A stretch of DNA of 64,000 nucleotides from Moringa oleifera (lineage: Eukaryota; Streptophyta; Magnoliopsida; Brassicales; Moringaceae), in the NCBI GenBank assembly GCA_021397835.1, contig JAJFZO010000087.1:6342501-6406500 (forward strand), written 5' to 3'. Position 1 is the stretch's first letter; every line of letters starts with the position of its first letter. The notes below the pieces were generated by a model, which saw only the letters and a program-made list of their open reading frames with translations, was not told where the DNA came from and did no database searches. Made by a program: the position numbers and the translations under genes. Shown one piece after another: positions 1 through 13,581 of this stretch.

Positions 1-556
1 CAAAAAATCTTTTCTCAACAGCAAGCGTGTTAATATTAGATAAAAATAAAAAAATAAACTCCAATAATTTCTTTATTCTCAACACCCTTTAATTTCCAAG
101 AATTAGTCACTTCAACAATCTTCAATGGTTATACGAGTATCCAAAGTACGAACAAGATGGATGTTTGTTGTCCTAACCATTTTTCTTAGTCCCGATTCTG
201 AGGAAGGAAAAGGAGTAATTTATAGCAAAGTTTTTATGTTGTTGATTTCTAGGCATAGTGCTTCTTCCCTTATGTTGCCTATTGGTATTAGTGTAGTAGG
301 ATTGACCTGCAATACAGAATCCATAGGTGTAACCTCACGCTTAATACTAGAATCAACAATTGAAGCATCTGAGGCTGCATTAATCGTGGATACACGATAG
401 AAGGGATTATTTTAGTTATATTAAAAACTTTACCTTCAACAAGCATAGATTTATTTCAATAATCTTTTTTCTTTCTATCTCGAATCATATGTCTTTTTTC
501 TATTCCTAAGACTGAGAGCGAAAAATAAAAAAATAATAATGATAATTAAATTGCAC
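1..556 (-). other. ycf3: ycf3 group II intron 1, partial
   Basis: Sequence downstream of ycf3 exon 1 on the minus strand. It begins GTGCAA at 556 (group II introns start GTGYG) and runs off the left edge, so exons 2 and 3 are outside the window. The 91-codon plus-strand frame at 125-400 lies antisense inside it, matches no plastid protein and looks like chance. Confidence 0.6.
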
Positions 557-680
557 CATCTCTATAATAGGTAAATGCCTCTTTTTCTCTTAAAGTTGTC
601 GGGATTATTCATAATAAGATATTGGCTATAATTGAAAAGGTTTTATCAATAAAATTTACATTTATACGTCATCTAAGCAT
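557..680 (-). pseudogene. ycf3: ycf3 (pafI) exon 1, decayed
   Basis: Exon 1 of the photosystem I assembly factor Ycf3, a TPR protein on the stroma side of the thylakoid. The minus strand reads M-L-R-stop-R-I-N-V-N-F-I-D-K-T-F-S-I, then A-N-I-L-L and further on E-K-E-A-F-T-Y-Y-R-D-G, the usual N-terminus. Its length of 124 nt is that of a normal exon 1. Stops at codons 4 and about 25 each replace an expected Ser or Arg. It sits upstream of trnS-GGA in the standard order. Pseudogene. Confidence 0.8.
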
Positions 681-1366
681 AGGTAGTTTTCCATTCCATA
701 ACTCTTTTCATTACTTCTCGTGAGAAAATGATCCCATAAACAAAGGAATTGTACAGTACGAACTAACATAAAAGCAGACTCATTAAAATTCAAAAAAAAA
801 AAAACCTTCTACCTCTTTTTTTGATACGAATCAGTAAAAATTACGAAATATTTGATTTGTTTGAATTCGATTAGATTTCATCAAAATTCATTAGTATAAG
901 AATGAAAGTGACTATTCCGATTTCATCAAAGTTGAAGAATCAAAGAATACATTAGGATAATTCAAAAAGTTTTGATTAAATTATGGGAAAAATAATCGAA
1001 GAATCATTCTATGATGAAAATAGAATAACCACCCTCCCCATTTCCATTTTTTATTTTGTTTTGTGCATAGCAGGTATACACTATACAATCAAATTTCAAA
1101 TATATATATATATAAATAAAAAAAGAAAAATCCCTAAAATGATTTAGGAATTTGTAATAGATCCACGAGGTATTTGTAATAGATCTACGAGGTAAGGGGT
1201 TGCTGTTGAGGGATCTAAAACTATGAAAGAATTTTAGAATTCTTATGGAAATGAAATTAGAATTAGAGTCTAAAGAGAATTATGAGCTAAAGGTATCCAC
1301 ATAGTCTTAAAAAAAAAAAGGAATAATTTTCTATTCACCTATGTGCTCGGTCATAATCATTACGTA
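681..1366. other. ycf3-trnS-GGA spacer
   Basis: AT-rich intergenic sequence with A runs and a short TA microsatellite near 1100. No gene seen. Confidence 0.6.
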
Positions 1367-1453
1367 GGAGAGATGGTCGAGTGGTTCAAGGAGTAGCATT
1401 GGAACTGCTATGTAGGCTTTTGTTTACTGAGGGTTCGAATCCCTCTCTTTCTA
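1367..1453 (+). tRNA. trnS-GGA: trnS-GGA, plastid serine tRNA, mutated
   Basis: An 87-nt serine tRNA with the long variable arm. Anticodon GGA is kept in the context ATTGGAACTG, and the T arm GGGTTCGAATCCC is intact. The D-arm region carries changes (GGTCGAG, TTCAAGGAG) relative to the conserved plastid gene. It lies between ycf3 and rps4 as in intact plastid genomes. No expression is expected in the nucleus. Confidence 0.9.
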
Positions 1454-1679
1454 TAACTTTCAACTAATTCACCACTCTTACGTTACTACCCACAATGTAT
1501 CAAATCAAATAACAATTGATACCAAACAGTTAGACCTTAGACCTTTCTTGATATGGATTCTCTATTCCTAATTTATTTGATACGAATCCCTTACCTTGTG
1601 CCCTACTTAACCTTAACTTAGGCAAAAAAAGGAGAAAGGTTGTACGAACTCTTGTTTTGTTATTTTACAAAAGTTAGGT

Positions 1680-2283
1680 TTAAGTCTGACGAGAATAATA
1701 TTCTACGACAAGTAATTCATTGATTTTCAAATCGGCCCATTTACTATCTATTATTTGATTGACTAATCCTTCATATTGGAATGTGTGAAGAGTCAAATGT
1801 TTTGGCAATTCCTCATGGGTGGATGAATCAAGAAAATTTTGAATCAACGCTTTAGAGTTTTGTTCATCCCTCACTGTAATAATATCTTGGGTTTTGCAAC
1901 GATAACTTGGTATATCTACTATATGACCATTATCTAAAATATGTCTATGGTTAACTAATTGGCGGGCTTGAGAAATAGTCAAAGCCATACCCAATCGAAA
2001 AAGGATGTTATTCAAATGCATTTCAAGTAATTGTAATAAACCTGACCTGTTGACCATTTAGCTTTTCCGGCGATACGAACGTATTTAAGTAATTGTCATT
2101 CTGTGAAACCATAATGAAAATCCAATTTTTGTTTTTCTTTTAAACGAATACGATATTGAGATTTTTTTCATAGCGCGATTAGTTTGTAAGATCGCTTCCT
2201 GTTCTAGGCCTTTTACTAGTTAGTCCCAGTAAAGTCCTCAGACGGCACATTTTTTTGAAACGAGGCCCTTAGTAACGTGACAT
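1680..2283 (-). pseudogene. rps4: rps4, ribosomal protein uS4, broken
   Basis: Plastid small-subunit protein uS4, which binds 16S rRNA early in assembly. The start reads M-S-R-Y-stop-G-P-R-F-K-K and the C-terminal 120 codons (1680-2057) are open and end [11 protein letters not shown], the family ending. The full span is 604 nt against 606 for a normal 201-codon gene, so there is a net 2-nt loss. A frameshift lies in the middle (about 2060-2160) and there is a stop at codon 5. The C-terminal S4 RNA-binding region is still readable. Pseudogene, identity certain. Confidence 0.92.
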
Positions 2284-2651
2284 AAAGACTCCTTATTTTT
2301 ATGAAAATTTTATAAACCTAAATTACAATTGAACTAAATGATAAATGAAGCGAAATCCACTAAAGTATTGTACTACAAAGAATAATGAGATCAATTGTAT
2401 CAATATCTAGATCCAGATTTTTTTTATTTTATATATAATATATAAAAATCAAATGAATCAAAAGAATTTTCCTTTTTTTTCTTTGATTTATTCTGCAAAG
2501 ATCTAACTTCTCTAATTTTTATTCATAATTGGAAGTTTCTATATCATAATAGAAATGGCGACTCTTGGAAAAAGGGGAAGAAGTCTTCTCAATGTTTTTT
2601 GATTTTAAAAAGACATTATCAATCATGGAAAAAATCAAGCAAATAGAGGAA
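2284..2651. other. rps4-trnT spacer
   Basis: AT-rich spacer with several homopolymer runs. No gene seen. Confidence 0.6.
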
Positions 2652-2724
2652 AGTCGGCAATCAGAATAGAACCGATGACCATCGCATTACAAATGCGATG
2701 CTTTAACCTTTGAGCTAAGCGAGC
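2652..2724 (-). tRNA. trnT-UGU: trnT-UGU, plastid threonine tRNA, mutated
   Basis: A 73-nt threonine tRNA on the minus strand. The anticodon stem-loop CGCATTTGTAATGCG is intact with anticodon UGU. Acceptor-stem and T-arm bases are changed (for example GAGC for GCCC at the 5' end), which would weaken the acceptor helix. Position between rps4 and trnL-UAA is standard. Confidence 0.88.
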
Positions 2725-3799
2725 TCAAATAACCGAAATTGTACATGCAAGGGAATTCAGTAAACTACTAGATCTTATCTATTAACTGTTCATTTTTAGC
2801 TATTCATAATTAATATAATATATATCATAATTAATATAGAAAAGAATAAAGAATATAGAATAGAATTTCAAATAAATATTGAATATTGAATATTATAGAA
2901 TAAAACATAACCATTAATAGAATATAGCGATATGTATAATTTCGAATGTCGATTTCGTTATTTTAGATAAGAAATGCAATTTTTTAATTTAAATAAAATT
3001 TGATTTGAAATTTGTGTTTTTCTGTGTTCTAACCTAATTCTATTATTTTATTTAGTTTCTAAGTTTTCATTACCTTATATATATAATTTTATTCATAAAT
3101 CTATTTATTTATAACTAGATTTAGAATTTGAAATATAATAGAATCATAATCTAATAATTAGATTTAGAATCTTTTTACACATTATATAATTCTAAGTCTA
3201 AATGTCTAAATAATAAATAATTGGATTTTTTTAGACTAAATTAATGAAATTCTCTTAGAATTCTAAATCCATATTAATTGAATGATTAGTTATTATACTA
3301 TAAATTATAAACATAAATATAAATAATTAAAAATCATAAATAATTAATATTAATTAAAAAAAGAAATGAATATGGAATAGAAAGATGCAACCCAGATAAA
3401 TGCAGTCCTGATTATAATGAGACATTCTTCGTTTTGTTTTCATGGAAGCTAAGACGAAAGGATCGATCGTTCGAGTATTTTACCAAATTGCAAACAAAAA
3501 TGAGAATAAGAGGAACATATACATATGTTATGTAGTATCCATCCATTTATATTGAATTGTGAATATAGAAATGATAGAATCATTTTTGATTAGACCAAAT
3601 AAATATGTGTCTCCAAAATACCAATACCAATGGAGATGAAAGAAGATAGGCAAGAAATCAAATAGGAGTAAACACTTTTAATTCAATATAAGAATCGGTA
3701 TCTATATCTAATGAATTCAACAATTTTGGCATAATAAAAGAAAAAGGGGAAGGGTATTATAATGTGATCTTAATCTCAAAGCAAAAAAAAAAAAAAAAA
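2725..3799. other. trnT-trnL spacer
   Basis: About 1.1 kb of very AT-rich sequence with repeated TAAT/AATATA motifs, the usual fast-evolving trnT-trnL barcode spacer. No gene seen. It ends in a long A run just before trnL. Confidence 0.7.
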
Positions 3800-4382
3800 G
3801 AGGATATGGCAAAATTGGTAAACGCTACAGTCTTAATTGGATTGAGCCTTGGTATGGAAACCTACTAAGTGATAACTTTCAAATTCAGAGAAAATCAGGA
3901 ATAAAAAATGGGCAATCCTAAGCCAAATCCTATTTTACGAGAACAAATAAGGGTTCAGAAGGCGAAAAAAAAAAGGGATAGGTGCAAAGACTCAATGGAA
4001 GTCGTTCTAACAAATGGAGTTCACTACCTTGTGTTGATAAAGGAATCCTTCTATCAAAACTTCAAAAAGGATAAACTTATATATACATATGCATACGTAA
4101 TGCAAAACTATCTCAAAAATGGCGATCTGAATATGGATTTCTTCTTATATAAAAGAAAAAAGAATTATTGTGAATCAATTCGAAGTTAAAGAAAAAATTG
4201 AACATTCATTGATCAAATCATTCACTCCATAGTTTGATAGATCTTTCCAAGAACTGATTAATCGGACAAGCATAAAGATAGAGTCCCATTCTACATGTCA
4301 ATACCGACAACAATGCAATTTATAGTAAGATGAAAATCCGTCAACTTTAAAAATCGTGAGGATTCAAGTCCCTCTATCCCCA
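3800..4382 (+). tRNA. trnL-UAA: trnL-UAA with group I intron
   Basis: Plastid leucine tRNA split by its ancient group I intron. Exon 1 is 3800-3834 and exon 2 is 4333-4382. The intron (498 nt) is inserted after the first anticodon base, as always in this gene, and keeps the conserved 5' region ATTGGATTGAGCCTTGG. The first base pair is altered (GAGG for GGGG at the 5' end). The small open frame at 3908-4189 inside the intron is not a gene. Confidence 0.92.
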
Positions 4383-4750
4383 AAAAAGTTTGTTTGACAC
4401 CTCACCTATTTATTTATCTTTATCCTACACTCTCTTTTTTTTATATATTCAAAATTTATTATCTTTTTCATTCATCCTACTCTTTTATAAACGTATCCTA
4501 GCAGAATATTTTTTTTTCTTATTACAAGTCTTGTGGCATATATAATAGACGTACAAATGAACATTCTCGAGCAAGAAATACCGATATAAATGATTCACAA
4601 TGCATATCGTTATTCATACTTAAACTTACCAAGTCTTCTTTTTGAAGATCCAAAAAATTCCCGATCCAGACTTTCAATTTATTACTTTTTTGTTTTTAAT
4701 TGACATATACCCAAGTCATCTAGTAAAATGAGGATGATGCTTCGGTAATG
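4383..4750. other. trnL-trnF spacer
   Basis: Standard trnL-trnF barcode spacer of about 370 nt, AT-rich. No gene seen. Confidence 0.7.
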
Positions 4751-4823
4751 GTCGAGATAGCTCAGTTGGTAAAGTAGAAGACTGAAAATCCTCGTGCCAC
4801 CAGTTCAGATCTGGTTCCTGACA
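4751..4823 (+). tRNA. trnF-GAA: trnF-GAA, plastid phenylalanine tRNA, mutated
   Basis: A 73-nt tRNA with anticodon GAA (CTGAAAATC). The D arm reads CTCAGTTGGTAAAG and the 3' end GGTTCCTGACA. Changes against the conserved gene include GTCGAGAT for GTCGGGAT and TAGAAG for CAGAGG, which unpair parts of the acceptor and anticodon stems. It is the last recognisable gene of block A. Confidence 0.9.
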
Positions 4824-5518
4824 TAGGATTAATTTGTATGAGTCTTTATTCTACAAATTAATTGATATGGATCGATCATAATAGATACTTATCGATCTAA
4901 GTGTCTGGAAATAGACCTTTTTTTTATATGAGTAAAGAGTATAGTATATAAAGTATGTATATGTAATAAAAGACAAAATTCAATTATCCTTCCTCATTTT
5001 TTCTTTTTTATTTATGGCTCCTCTCATTCAACAAGAATGTTAATACTTCATACATATTGGAAAGGTTAAATTAGTTGGTTGAAAACCTCAACAAAAAAAT
5101 CTAGAGTTCAAGGTTAGAAATATTTAAGATTCATTTAGGATACAATACAAATAGAATTTGATCCCTTTGCATTTATTTATTTTTCTTTCATATTCTATTT
5201 ATTCATTCCCTGTTATGTGACCTTATAGCTAGAACCCACTAAGTGATGTGCGTGATACAAAGTTCATGGCGCAGAACTTTTTTAGTTCATCCTATTGGCT
5301 GGGCGCGAAATAGGTATCTTTCAAATTTGAGAATCTCTTAGTCTATCTGTAAGAATACGAATATAAATGAGACCTCAATTACTCTGTTTGATCTAGAAGA
5401 GAATATAACATATAAATATTCCTTGTCGTTGTAGAAGTGAAGATTGGTTTGTTATCATTCAATGCTTACGTTTTTTTTTATACAGAAGTTATTTTGATTA
5501 TTTGGGCATACCAACTAG
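4824..5518. other. trnF-atpE gap, holds a deletion joint
   Basis: In intact plastid genomes ndhJ, ndhK, ndhC, trnV-UAC and trnM-CAU lie between trnF and atpE, several kilobases. Here only 695 nt separate them and none of those genes is seen. The left part reads as trnF downstream spacer and the right part abuts the atpE 3' end, so a joint lies between roughly 4,850 and 5,450. I cannot place it exactly. Confidence 0.7.
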
Positions 5519-7405
<1,887 letters not shown>

Positions 7406-8193
7406 AACATAATAAAATAATAATATGTCAAAATTTGTTGCGAAATTTTTAAAAACAAAAAAAAATCTTTGATAGCAAGTTGATTGGTTAATTCAATAAG
7501 AAATGGGAGTTAGCACTCAATTTCGGGGGTACCATCCAATCGAATGTGCAATTCAATTGTTTACTTATTCAATTTAATGAAGTAATTTTCAAGTTCAACC
7601 AACCTATTTTCAAAATATCAAGTGGATGGATAAAAATCTTGAAGAAAGTCTTTCATTTGTTTATCATTATAAATAAGACCAGACTATTCATATTATCTAT
7701 GGAATTCAAACTTGAACTCTATTTATGATTCATTATTTCTATCTCATTAGCTTTTATTTCATTTCGTATTTTAGTGTATCAATTTACGCACCCACCCTAT
7801 CCCTTTGTCTTTATATCTATACCCCTTTTTTTTCATGGACAAATTCTGCATATTTTCATATATAAGATTAACATATACAACATATATTACTTTCAAGAGT
7901 GAATTTTTTATTATTTAGATATTTCTATTCAAAAAAAGTAAAAGATTAAAAACTTGAAAAGCAAGTATTGGGTTGCGCTATACATATGAAAGAATATACA
8001 ATAATGATGTATTTGGCGAATCAAATATCATGGTTTAATAAGGAACCATTCTGATTAATTGATAATATTAGTTGATAATTTTGTGAAAGATTCCTGTGAA
8101 AAGATTTCATTAAATTAACTCCTAATTTATGTCGAGTAGACCTTGTTGTTTTGTTGTGAGAATTCTTAATTCATGAGTTTTAAGGAGGGACTT
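7406..8193. other. atpB-rbcL spacer and rbcL leader
   Basis: Divergent promoter spacer. It holds the rbcL promoter remnant (7973-8002) and, just before the gene, the ribosome-binding site GGAGG at 8184-8188. No other gene. Confidence 0.75.
7973..8002 (+). promoter_or_regulatory. rbcL PEP-type promoter remnant
   Basis: A sigma70-like pair for the plastid-encoded polymerase: TTGCGC at 7973-7978 and TACAAT at 7997-8002, 18 nt apart, followed by ATAATGATG. This is the well-known conserved rbcL promoter and is intact here. It has no polymerase to serve outside the plastid. Confidence 0.7.
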
Positions 8194-9624
8194 ATCTCAC
8201 CACAAACAGAGACTAAAGCAAGTGTTGGATTCAAAGCTAGTGTTAAAGATTATAAATTGACTTATTATACTCCTGACTATGAAACCAAAGATACTGATAT
8301 CTTGGCAACATTCCGAGTAAGTCCTCAACCCGGAGTTCCACCTAAGGAAGTAAGGGCCGCAGGGTAGTTGCTGAATCTTCTACTGGTACATGGACAACTG
8401 TGTGGATCGATGGGCTTATGAGCCTTGATTGTTACAAAGGACGATGCTACCACATCGAGCCCTTTGCTAGAGAAGAAAATCAATTTATTGCTTATGTAAC
8501 TTACCCCTTAGACCTTTTTGAAGAAGGTTCTGTTACTAACATGTTTATTTCTATTATGGGTAATGTATTTGGGTTCAAAGCCCCAACGTGCTCTACATCT
8601 AAAGGATCTGCGAATCCTTCTTGCTTATTCTAAAAAATTCCAAGGACCACTTCATGGTATCCAAGTTGAAAGAGATAAATTGAACAAGTATGGCCATCCC
8701 CTATTAGGATGTACTATTAAACCTAAATTGGGTTTATCCACTAAGAACTATGGTAGAACGGTTTATGAATGTCTATGCAGTGGACTTGATTTTACCAAAG
8801 ATGATGAGAATGTGAACTCTCAACCATTTATGCATTGGAGAGACTGTTTCTTATTTTGTGCTGAAGCTATTTGTAAAGCACAGGCTGAAACAGGTGAAAT
8901 CAAAGGGCATTATTTGAATGCTACTGCAGGTACATGCAAAGAAATGATCAAAAGGGCTATATTTGCTAGAGAATTAGGAGTTCTTATCATAATGCATGAC
9001 TACTTAATAGGAGGATTCACCGCAAATACTAACTTGGCTCATTATTATCGAGATAATGGTCTACTTCTTCACATTCATCGCGCAATGCATGTAGTTATTG
9101 ATAGACAGAAGAATCATGGTATGCACTTTTGTGTACTAGCTAAAGCTTTACATTTGTCTGGCAGAGATCACATTCACGCTGGTACAGTAGTAGGTGAACT
9201 TGAAGGAGAAAGATAAATTACTTTGGGCTTTCTTGATTTACTACGTGATGATTTTGTTAAAAAAGATCGAAGTCGTGGTATTTTTTTTAATCAAGATTAG
9301 GTCTCTCTACCAGGTGTTCTGCCTGCGGCTTCGGGGGGTATTCACGTTTGGTATATGCCTGCTTTGATCTAGATCTTTGGACATGATTCCGTATTACAAT
9401 TCGGTGGAGGAACTTTAAGACATCCTTGGGGAAATGCACCAGGTGCCGTAGCTAATTGTGTAGCTCTAGAAGCATGTGTACAAACTCGTAATGATGGACG
9501 TGATCTTGCTCACGAGGGTAATGAAATTATACATGAGGCTAGCAAATGGAGTCCTGAACTAGCTACTACTTATGAAGTATGGAAGGAGTTCAAATTTGAA
9601 TTCCCAACAGTGGATACTTTGTAA
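8194..9624 (+). pseudogene. rbcL: rbcL, Rubisco large subunit, broken
   Basis: Large subunit of ribulose-1,5-bisphosphate carboxylase/oxygenase. The normal start Met before S-P-Q-T-E-T-K is now ATC (8194-8196), though an in-frame ATG lies 21 nt upstream. The frame breaks after codon 57 by an inserted G (stop TAG at 8365), shifts again near 8580, then runs open to 9216, where a GAA became TAA. A TGG-to-TAG stop follows near 9298. The active-site segment GLDFTKDDE with the carbamylated Lys, and K-P-K-L-G-L, are still readable, and the C-terminus M/V-D-T-L is present. Length is near normal. Confidence 0.95.
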
Positions 9625-10381
9625 TCTAGTAATTACTATTCATTTTAGTATTTATTAGTTGAATTTCAATTAAACTCGGCCCAATCTTTTACTTAAAGGA
9701 TTAAGCCGACCCTACCCTATTGTATATATTTTAGATAGACACATACTTATCTAGATATACAAGATCTTAAATACAAAAATATAAGATTAAACTCAACTCA
9801 AATTTTCTATTGTTATTGTTGTGTTGGGTCCATAATTAATCCTATATATGGATCCTTAGGATTGGTGTATTCTTTTTATATCCTGCAGTTTCGGCTCATG
9901 GATCGAGCCAAATATCACAACTTCTTCTGCCCATCCTGTATGTTGTCCTTTTCATTCCGTGTTGGAATAAAAATTTAATAGATTTTTTTTATATTAGTAC
10001 ATGAGATTTTATGAAAAAAGTGTTCTTCAGATCTTCATATTCATAGAAGAGAACAAATATCTCTTGTTTAAATGAGAATTTTACATAACATGAGGAACCC
10101 ACTATTTATATTTATAATTGCAATTTTTAATTGAAAAAAGGATTCCATCATATTCATATCATCATATTCATATATAGTGAGGTGATATTCCGGGTTCTCA
10201 CAAAGGAGAATCCTTTCTTTCAATATTCACTGATTATTAGTTAATAATTATTAGTTAATAATCCTAGCAATTACATCTATATGCTTATTCTGATAGGAAA
10301 TGAAAATGAACTATTCAAATGATTTTTCATCGAATGACTATTCATTTATTGTATTTTCATGTAAATAGAGACTAAAAAACT
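9625..10381. other. rbcL-accD spacer
   Basis: AT-rich intergenic region of about 760 nt with short direct repeats (ATCATATTCATAT near 10150; TTATTAGTTAATAA near 10240). No gene seen. Confidence 0.6.
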
Positions 10382-11856
10382 ATGGAAAAATCGTGGTTCA
10401 ATTCGATGTTGTCTAAAGGGCAATTAGAATACAGATGTGGGCTAAGTAAATCAATGGATAGTCTTGGTCCAATTGAAAATTCTAGTATAAGCGAAGACCT
10501 GATTATAAATGATATAGATAAAAACATTCATGGTTGGGGTGAGAGTTCTAGTAATTACAATAATGTTGATAATTTAGTCGGCACCAAGGACATTCGGAAT
10601 TTCATCTCGGATGACATCTTTTTTGTTAGGGATAGTTATTCTATATATTTTGATATTGAAAATCAAAATTTTGAGATTGATAATGATAATTCTTTTTGAG
10701 TGAACTAGAAAGTTTTTTTATAGTTATCGTAATTATAGTTATATGAATAATAGATCTAAAAGTGACGATCCCCACTATGATCCTTACATGTACGATACTA
10801 AATATAGTTAGAATAATCACATTAATAGTTGTATTGACTCTTATCTTCGTTCTCAAATCTGTATTAATAGTTACATTTTTAGTGGTAGTGACAATTACAA
10901 TGACAGTTACATTTATAATTACATTTGTGGTGAAAGTGGAAAGAGTAGTGAAAGTCAAAATTCCAATATAAAAGCTAACACGAATGGTAGTGATTTAACT
11001 ATAAAAGAAAGTTCTAATGATCTTGATATAACTCAAAAATACAAGCATTTGTGGGTTCAATGCGAAAATTGTTATGGATTAAATTATAAGAAATTTTTGA
11101 AGCCAAAAATGAATATTTGTGAACAATGTGGATATTATTTGAACATGAGTAGTTGAGATAGAATCATACTTTCGGTTGATCCCAGTACTTGGGATCCTAT
11201 GGATGAATACATGGTCTCTCTAGATCCCATTGAATTTCATTCGAAACGGGAACCTTATAAAGATCGTATTGATTCTTATAAAAAAAAAAGACAGGATTAA
11301 CTGAGGCTGTTCAAACAGGTACAGGTCAACTAAACGGTATTCTTATAGCACTTGGGGTTATGGATTTTCAGTTTATGGGGGTAGTATGGGATCCGTAGTA
11401 GGCGAGAAAATCACCCATTTGATCAAGTATGCAACCAATAAAATTTTACCCTTTATTCTAGTGTATGCTTATGGAGGAGCACGGATGCAAGAAGGAAGTT
11501 TGAGTTTGATGCAAATGGCTAAAATATCTTCCACTTCATATGATTGTCAATCAAATAAAAAGTTATTCTATGTATCAATTCTTACATCTCCTACTATGGA
11601 TGGGGTGACAACTAGCTTTAGTATGTTGGGGGATATCATTATTGCCGAACCCAATGCTTATATCGCATTTGCAGGTAAAAGAGTAATTGAACAAACATTG
11701 AATAAAACAGTGTCTGAAGGTTCATAAGCGGCTGAATATTTATTCCATAAGGGCTTATTCGATTTAATTGTACCACGTAATCCTTTAAAAGGTGTTCTAA
11801 TTGAGTTATTTTAGCTTCACGCTTTTTTTCCTTTGAATCAAAATTCAATCAAATAG
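10382..11856 (+). pseudogene. accD: accD, acetyl-CoA carboxylase beta subunit, broken
   Basis: Carboxyltransferase beta subunit of the plastid heteromeric acetyl-CoA carboxylase (fatty-acid synthesis). It starts M-E-K-S-W-F-N-S-M and ends F-P-L-N-Q-N-S-I-K, the family termini. The first 105 codons are open and end in a TGA at about 10697. The four-Cys zinc finger C-E-N-C ... C-E-Q-C is intact near 11060-11130, just before a TGA within M-S-S. The catalytic domain is open at 11386-11727 ([10 protein letters not shown]). The variable Ser/Asn/Tyr-rich middle (10600-10980) gives spurious frames on both strands. At least four lesions. Confidence 0.93.
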
Positions 11857-12535
11857 AGCAACGTAGTTAGTTTATCAGAATCAAAGTAAAATCTTGAAGA
11901 ATGGATTTTACTTTGGTGACCTAAGATTGAATTGTAGAAAGAATCAGACAGATAATTATTATTATTATTTTTACAGATATTATTGCTTACTAATCAATAA
12001 ACCTCTATCAAAAAGATAAAAAGCAAATTCTTCCTTATGTGAAAGTAGAATTAGGCGAGCCAAAAAAAAAAAAACTAATTTCATCTTCCTCTCTTATGTA
12101 TATAATTCAAATACAAAAAATATAGAGTCTTACATCTTTTTTTTTTACAATTCCATTTTTACTAAAAATCCCTATTGTTGGATCATATTCTAATAAATCT
12201 TTTGAGAATTTGTGATGGAATAAATTATATTCTTTCTTTATTAATTAAGATTAGAAAGCAAAAAAGAACAATGGAAGAATAATAATAATAATAAATAATC
12301 AAAAAAGCAGATTATCATACATATATTTCATTTTGAAAGATAAATAAGTCCATTTATTTAGTTCTACATTTCTTGTACCTATTAGATATATATTCACTTA
12401 GATATACTTAGTATAATTATATAATATACAAATTGTATAATTATATAATATAAAAATTTGAATTATTATGAGATATCTTTAGAATTAAGAATATAACAAT
12501 AACAGGTACAAATATTAAATTGATGTATCCATTCT
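11857..12535. other. accD-psaI spacer
   Basis: AT-rich spacer of about 680 nt with poly-A and poly-T runs and TATAATATA repeats near 12415-12450. No gene seen. Confidence 0.6.
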
Positions 12536-12651
12536 ATGACAACTTTCAATAACCTGCCCTCCATTTTTGTGCCTTTAGTAGTCCTAGTATTTCCGGCAAT
12601 TGCAATGGTTTCTTTATCTTTTCATGTTTAAAAAAATTTAAGATTTTTTAG
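12536..12651 (+). pseudogene. psaI: psaI, photosystem I subunit VIII, broken
   Basis: Small single-helix subunit of photosystem I. It reads M-T-T-F-N-N-L-P-S-I-F-V-P-L-V through the membrane segment to L-S-F-H-V, then TAA replaces CAA (Gln) at codon 32. The last residues are also out of frame because of a small insertion before the final TAG. It lies between accD and ycf4 as usual. Confidence 0.9.
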
Positions 12652-13046
12652 ATTTGATGAGACCAAATCTCATCTTTTTAAAAAAAAAATTCAAGACTTA
12701 GATAACATAGATATCTATTTTATAGAATATTGTATAACATGTAGATTCCTCCGAATCTAAATGAAAAAACTTATGCATGCATAAACATGATATATGGGTA
12801 AATGAATTATAGCTATTTTCAAAAATAGATTGCGATCAGTCAATGTATCTATATGTACGTATATGTCTATAGGGGACCATATGAAGGGGATGTTATTTAT
12901 TATTTTAGATCTAACTAAGTCTATGAATTACTCCTAAAGGTTCACATCAAAATAGTGCTAGTTGATGAGAGTTACTTCGAAAACAAAAAAAGTAAAATTT
13001 TGGTTATTCTCTCTATTCCAATAAAATGCAACTGGATCTAATATGT
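12652..13046. other. psaI-ycf4 spacer
   Basis: About 395 nt of intergenic sequence. No gene seen. Confidence 0.6.
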
Positions 13047-13581
13047 ATGAGTTGGCAATCAGAATCTATATGGATAGAATTTATAGCGGGGTCTTAAAAA
13101 ACAAGTAATTTTTATTGGGCTTTTATCCTTTTTTTAGGTTCATTAGGATTCTTATTGGTTAGAACTTCTAGTTATCTAGGCAAGAATTTGATATTTTTAT
13201 TTTTTTTCGTAAGGGATTATGATGTCTTTCTATGGGATCGTGGATCTCTTTATTAGTTCTTATTTGTGGTGCACCATTTTGTGGAATGTAGGTAGTGGTT
13301 ATGATCGATTCGATAGAAAAGAAGGAATAGTGTGTATTTTTCGTTAGGGATCTCCTGGAAAAGATCGTCGCATCTTTTTATGATTCCTTATGAAAGATAT
13401 TCAGTCCATCAGAATAGAAGTTAAAGAGGGTGTTTATGCTCGTCGTGTCCTTTATATGGAAATCAGAGGCCAGGGGGCTATTCCTTTAACTCGTACTGAT
13501 GAGAATTTGACTACGTGAGAAATTGAGCAAAAAGCTACCGAATTGGCCTATTTCTTGTGTGTACCAATTGAAGTATTTTAA
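13047..13581 (+). pseudogene. ycf4: ycf4 (pafII), photosystem I assembly factor, broken
   Basis: Thylakoid protein needed for photosystem I assembly. It begins M-S-W-Q-S-E and ends C-V-P-I-E-V-F-stop. The span is 535 nt against about 555 expected. A gap of roughly 20-30 nt lies near 13205, where an expected loop after L-I-F-L-F is missing. Further stops are a TAA within the early G-S-stop-K segment (13096) and TGA (CGA to TGA) within L-T-T-stop-E-I-E near 13517. Both membrane segments are recognisable. Confidence 0.9.

Noticed and set aside
125..400. 91-codon frame at the left end
   Set aside because: It lies antisense in the ycf3 intron, matches no plastid protein family and shows no motif.
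3908..4189. 93-codon frame in the trnL intron as a homing endonuclease
   Set aside because: No LAGLIDADG or GIY-YIG motif; the plastid trnL intron is not known to encode one. Chance frame.
9990..10260. CRISPR-like or transposon repeats in the rbcL-accD spacer
   Set aside because: Repeats are few, short, AT-rich and adjacent without regular spacing or terminal inverted repeats and target duplications.
10641..10971. Val/Ile/Thr-rich frames on both strands
   Set aside because: They are shadows of the low-complexity Asn/Ser/Tyr-rich middle of accD.
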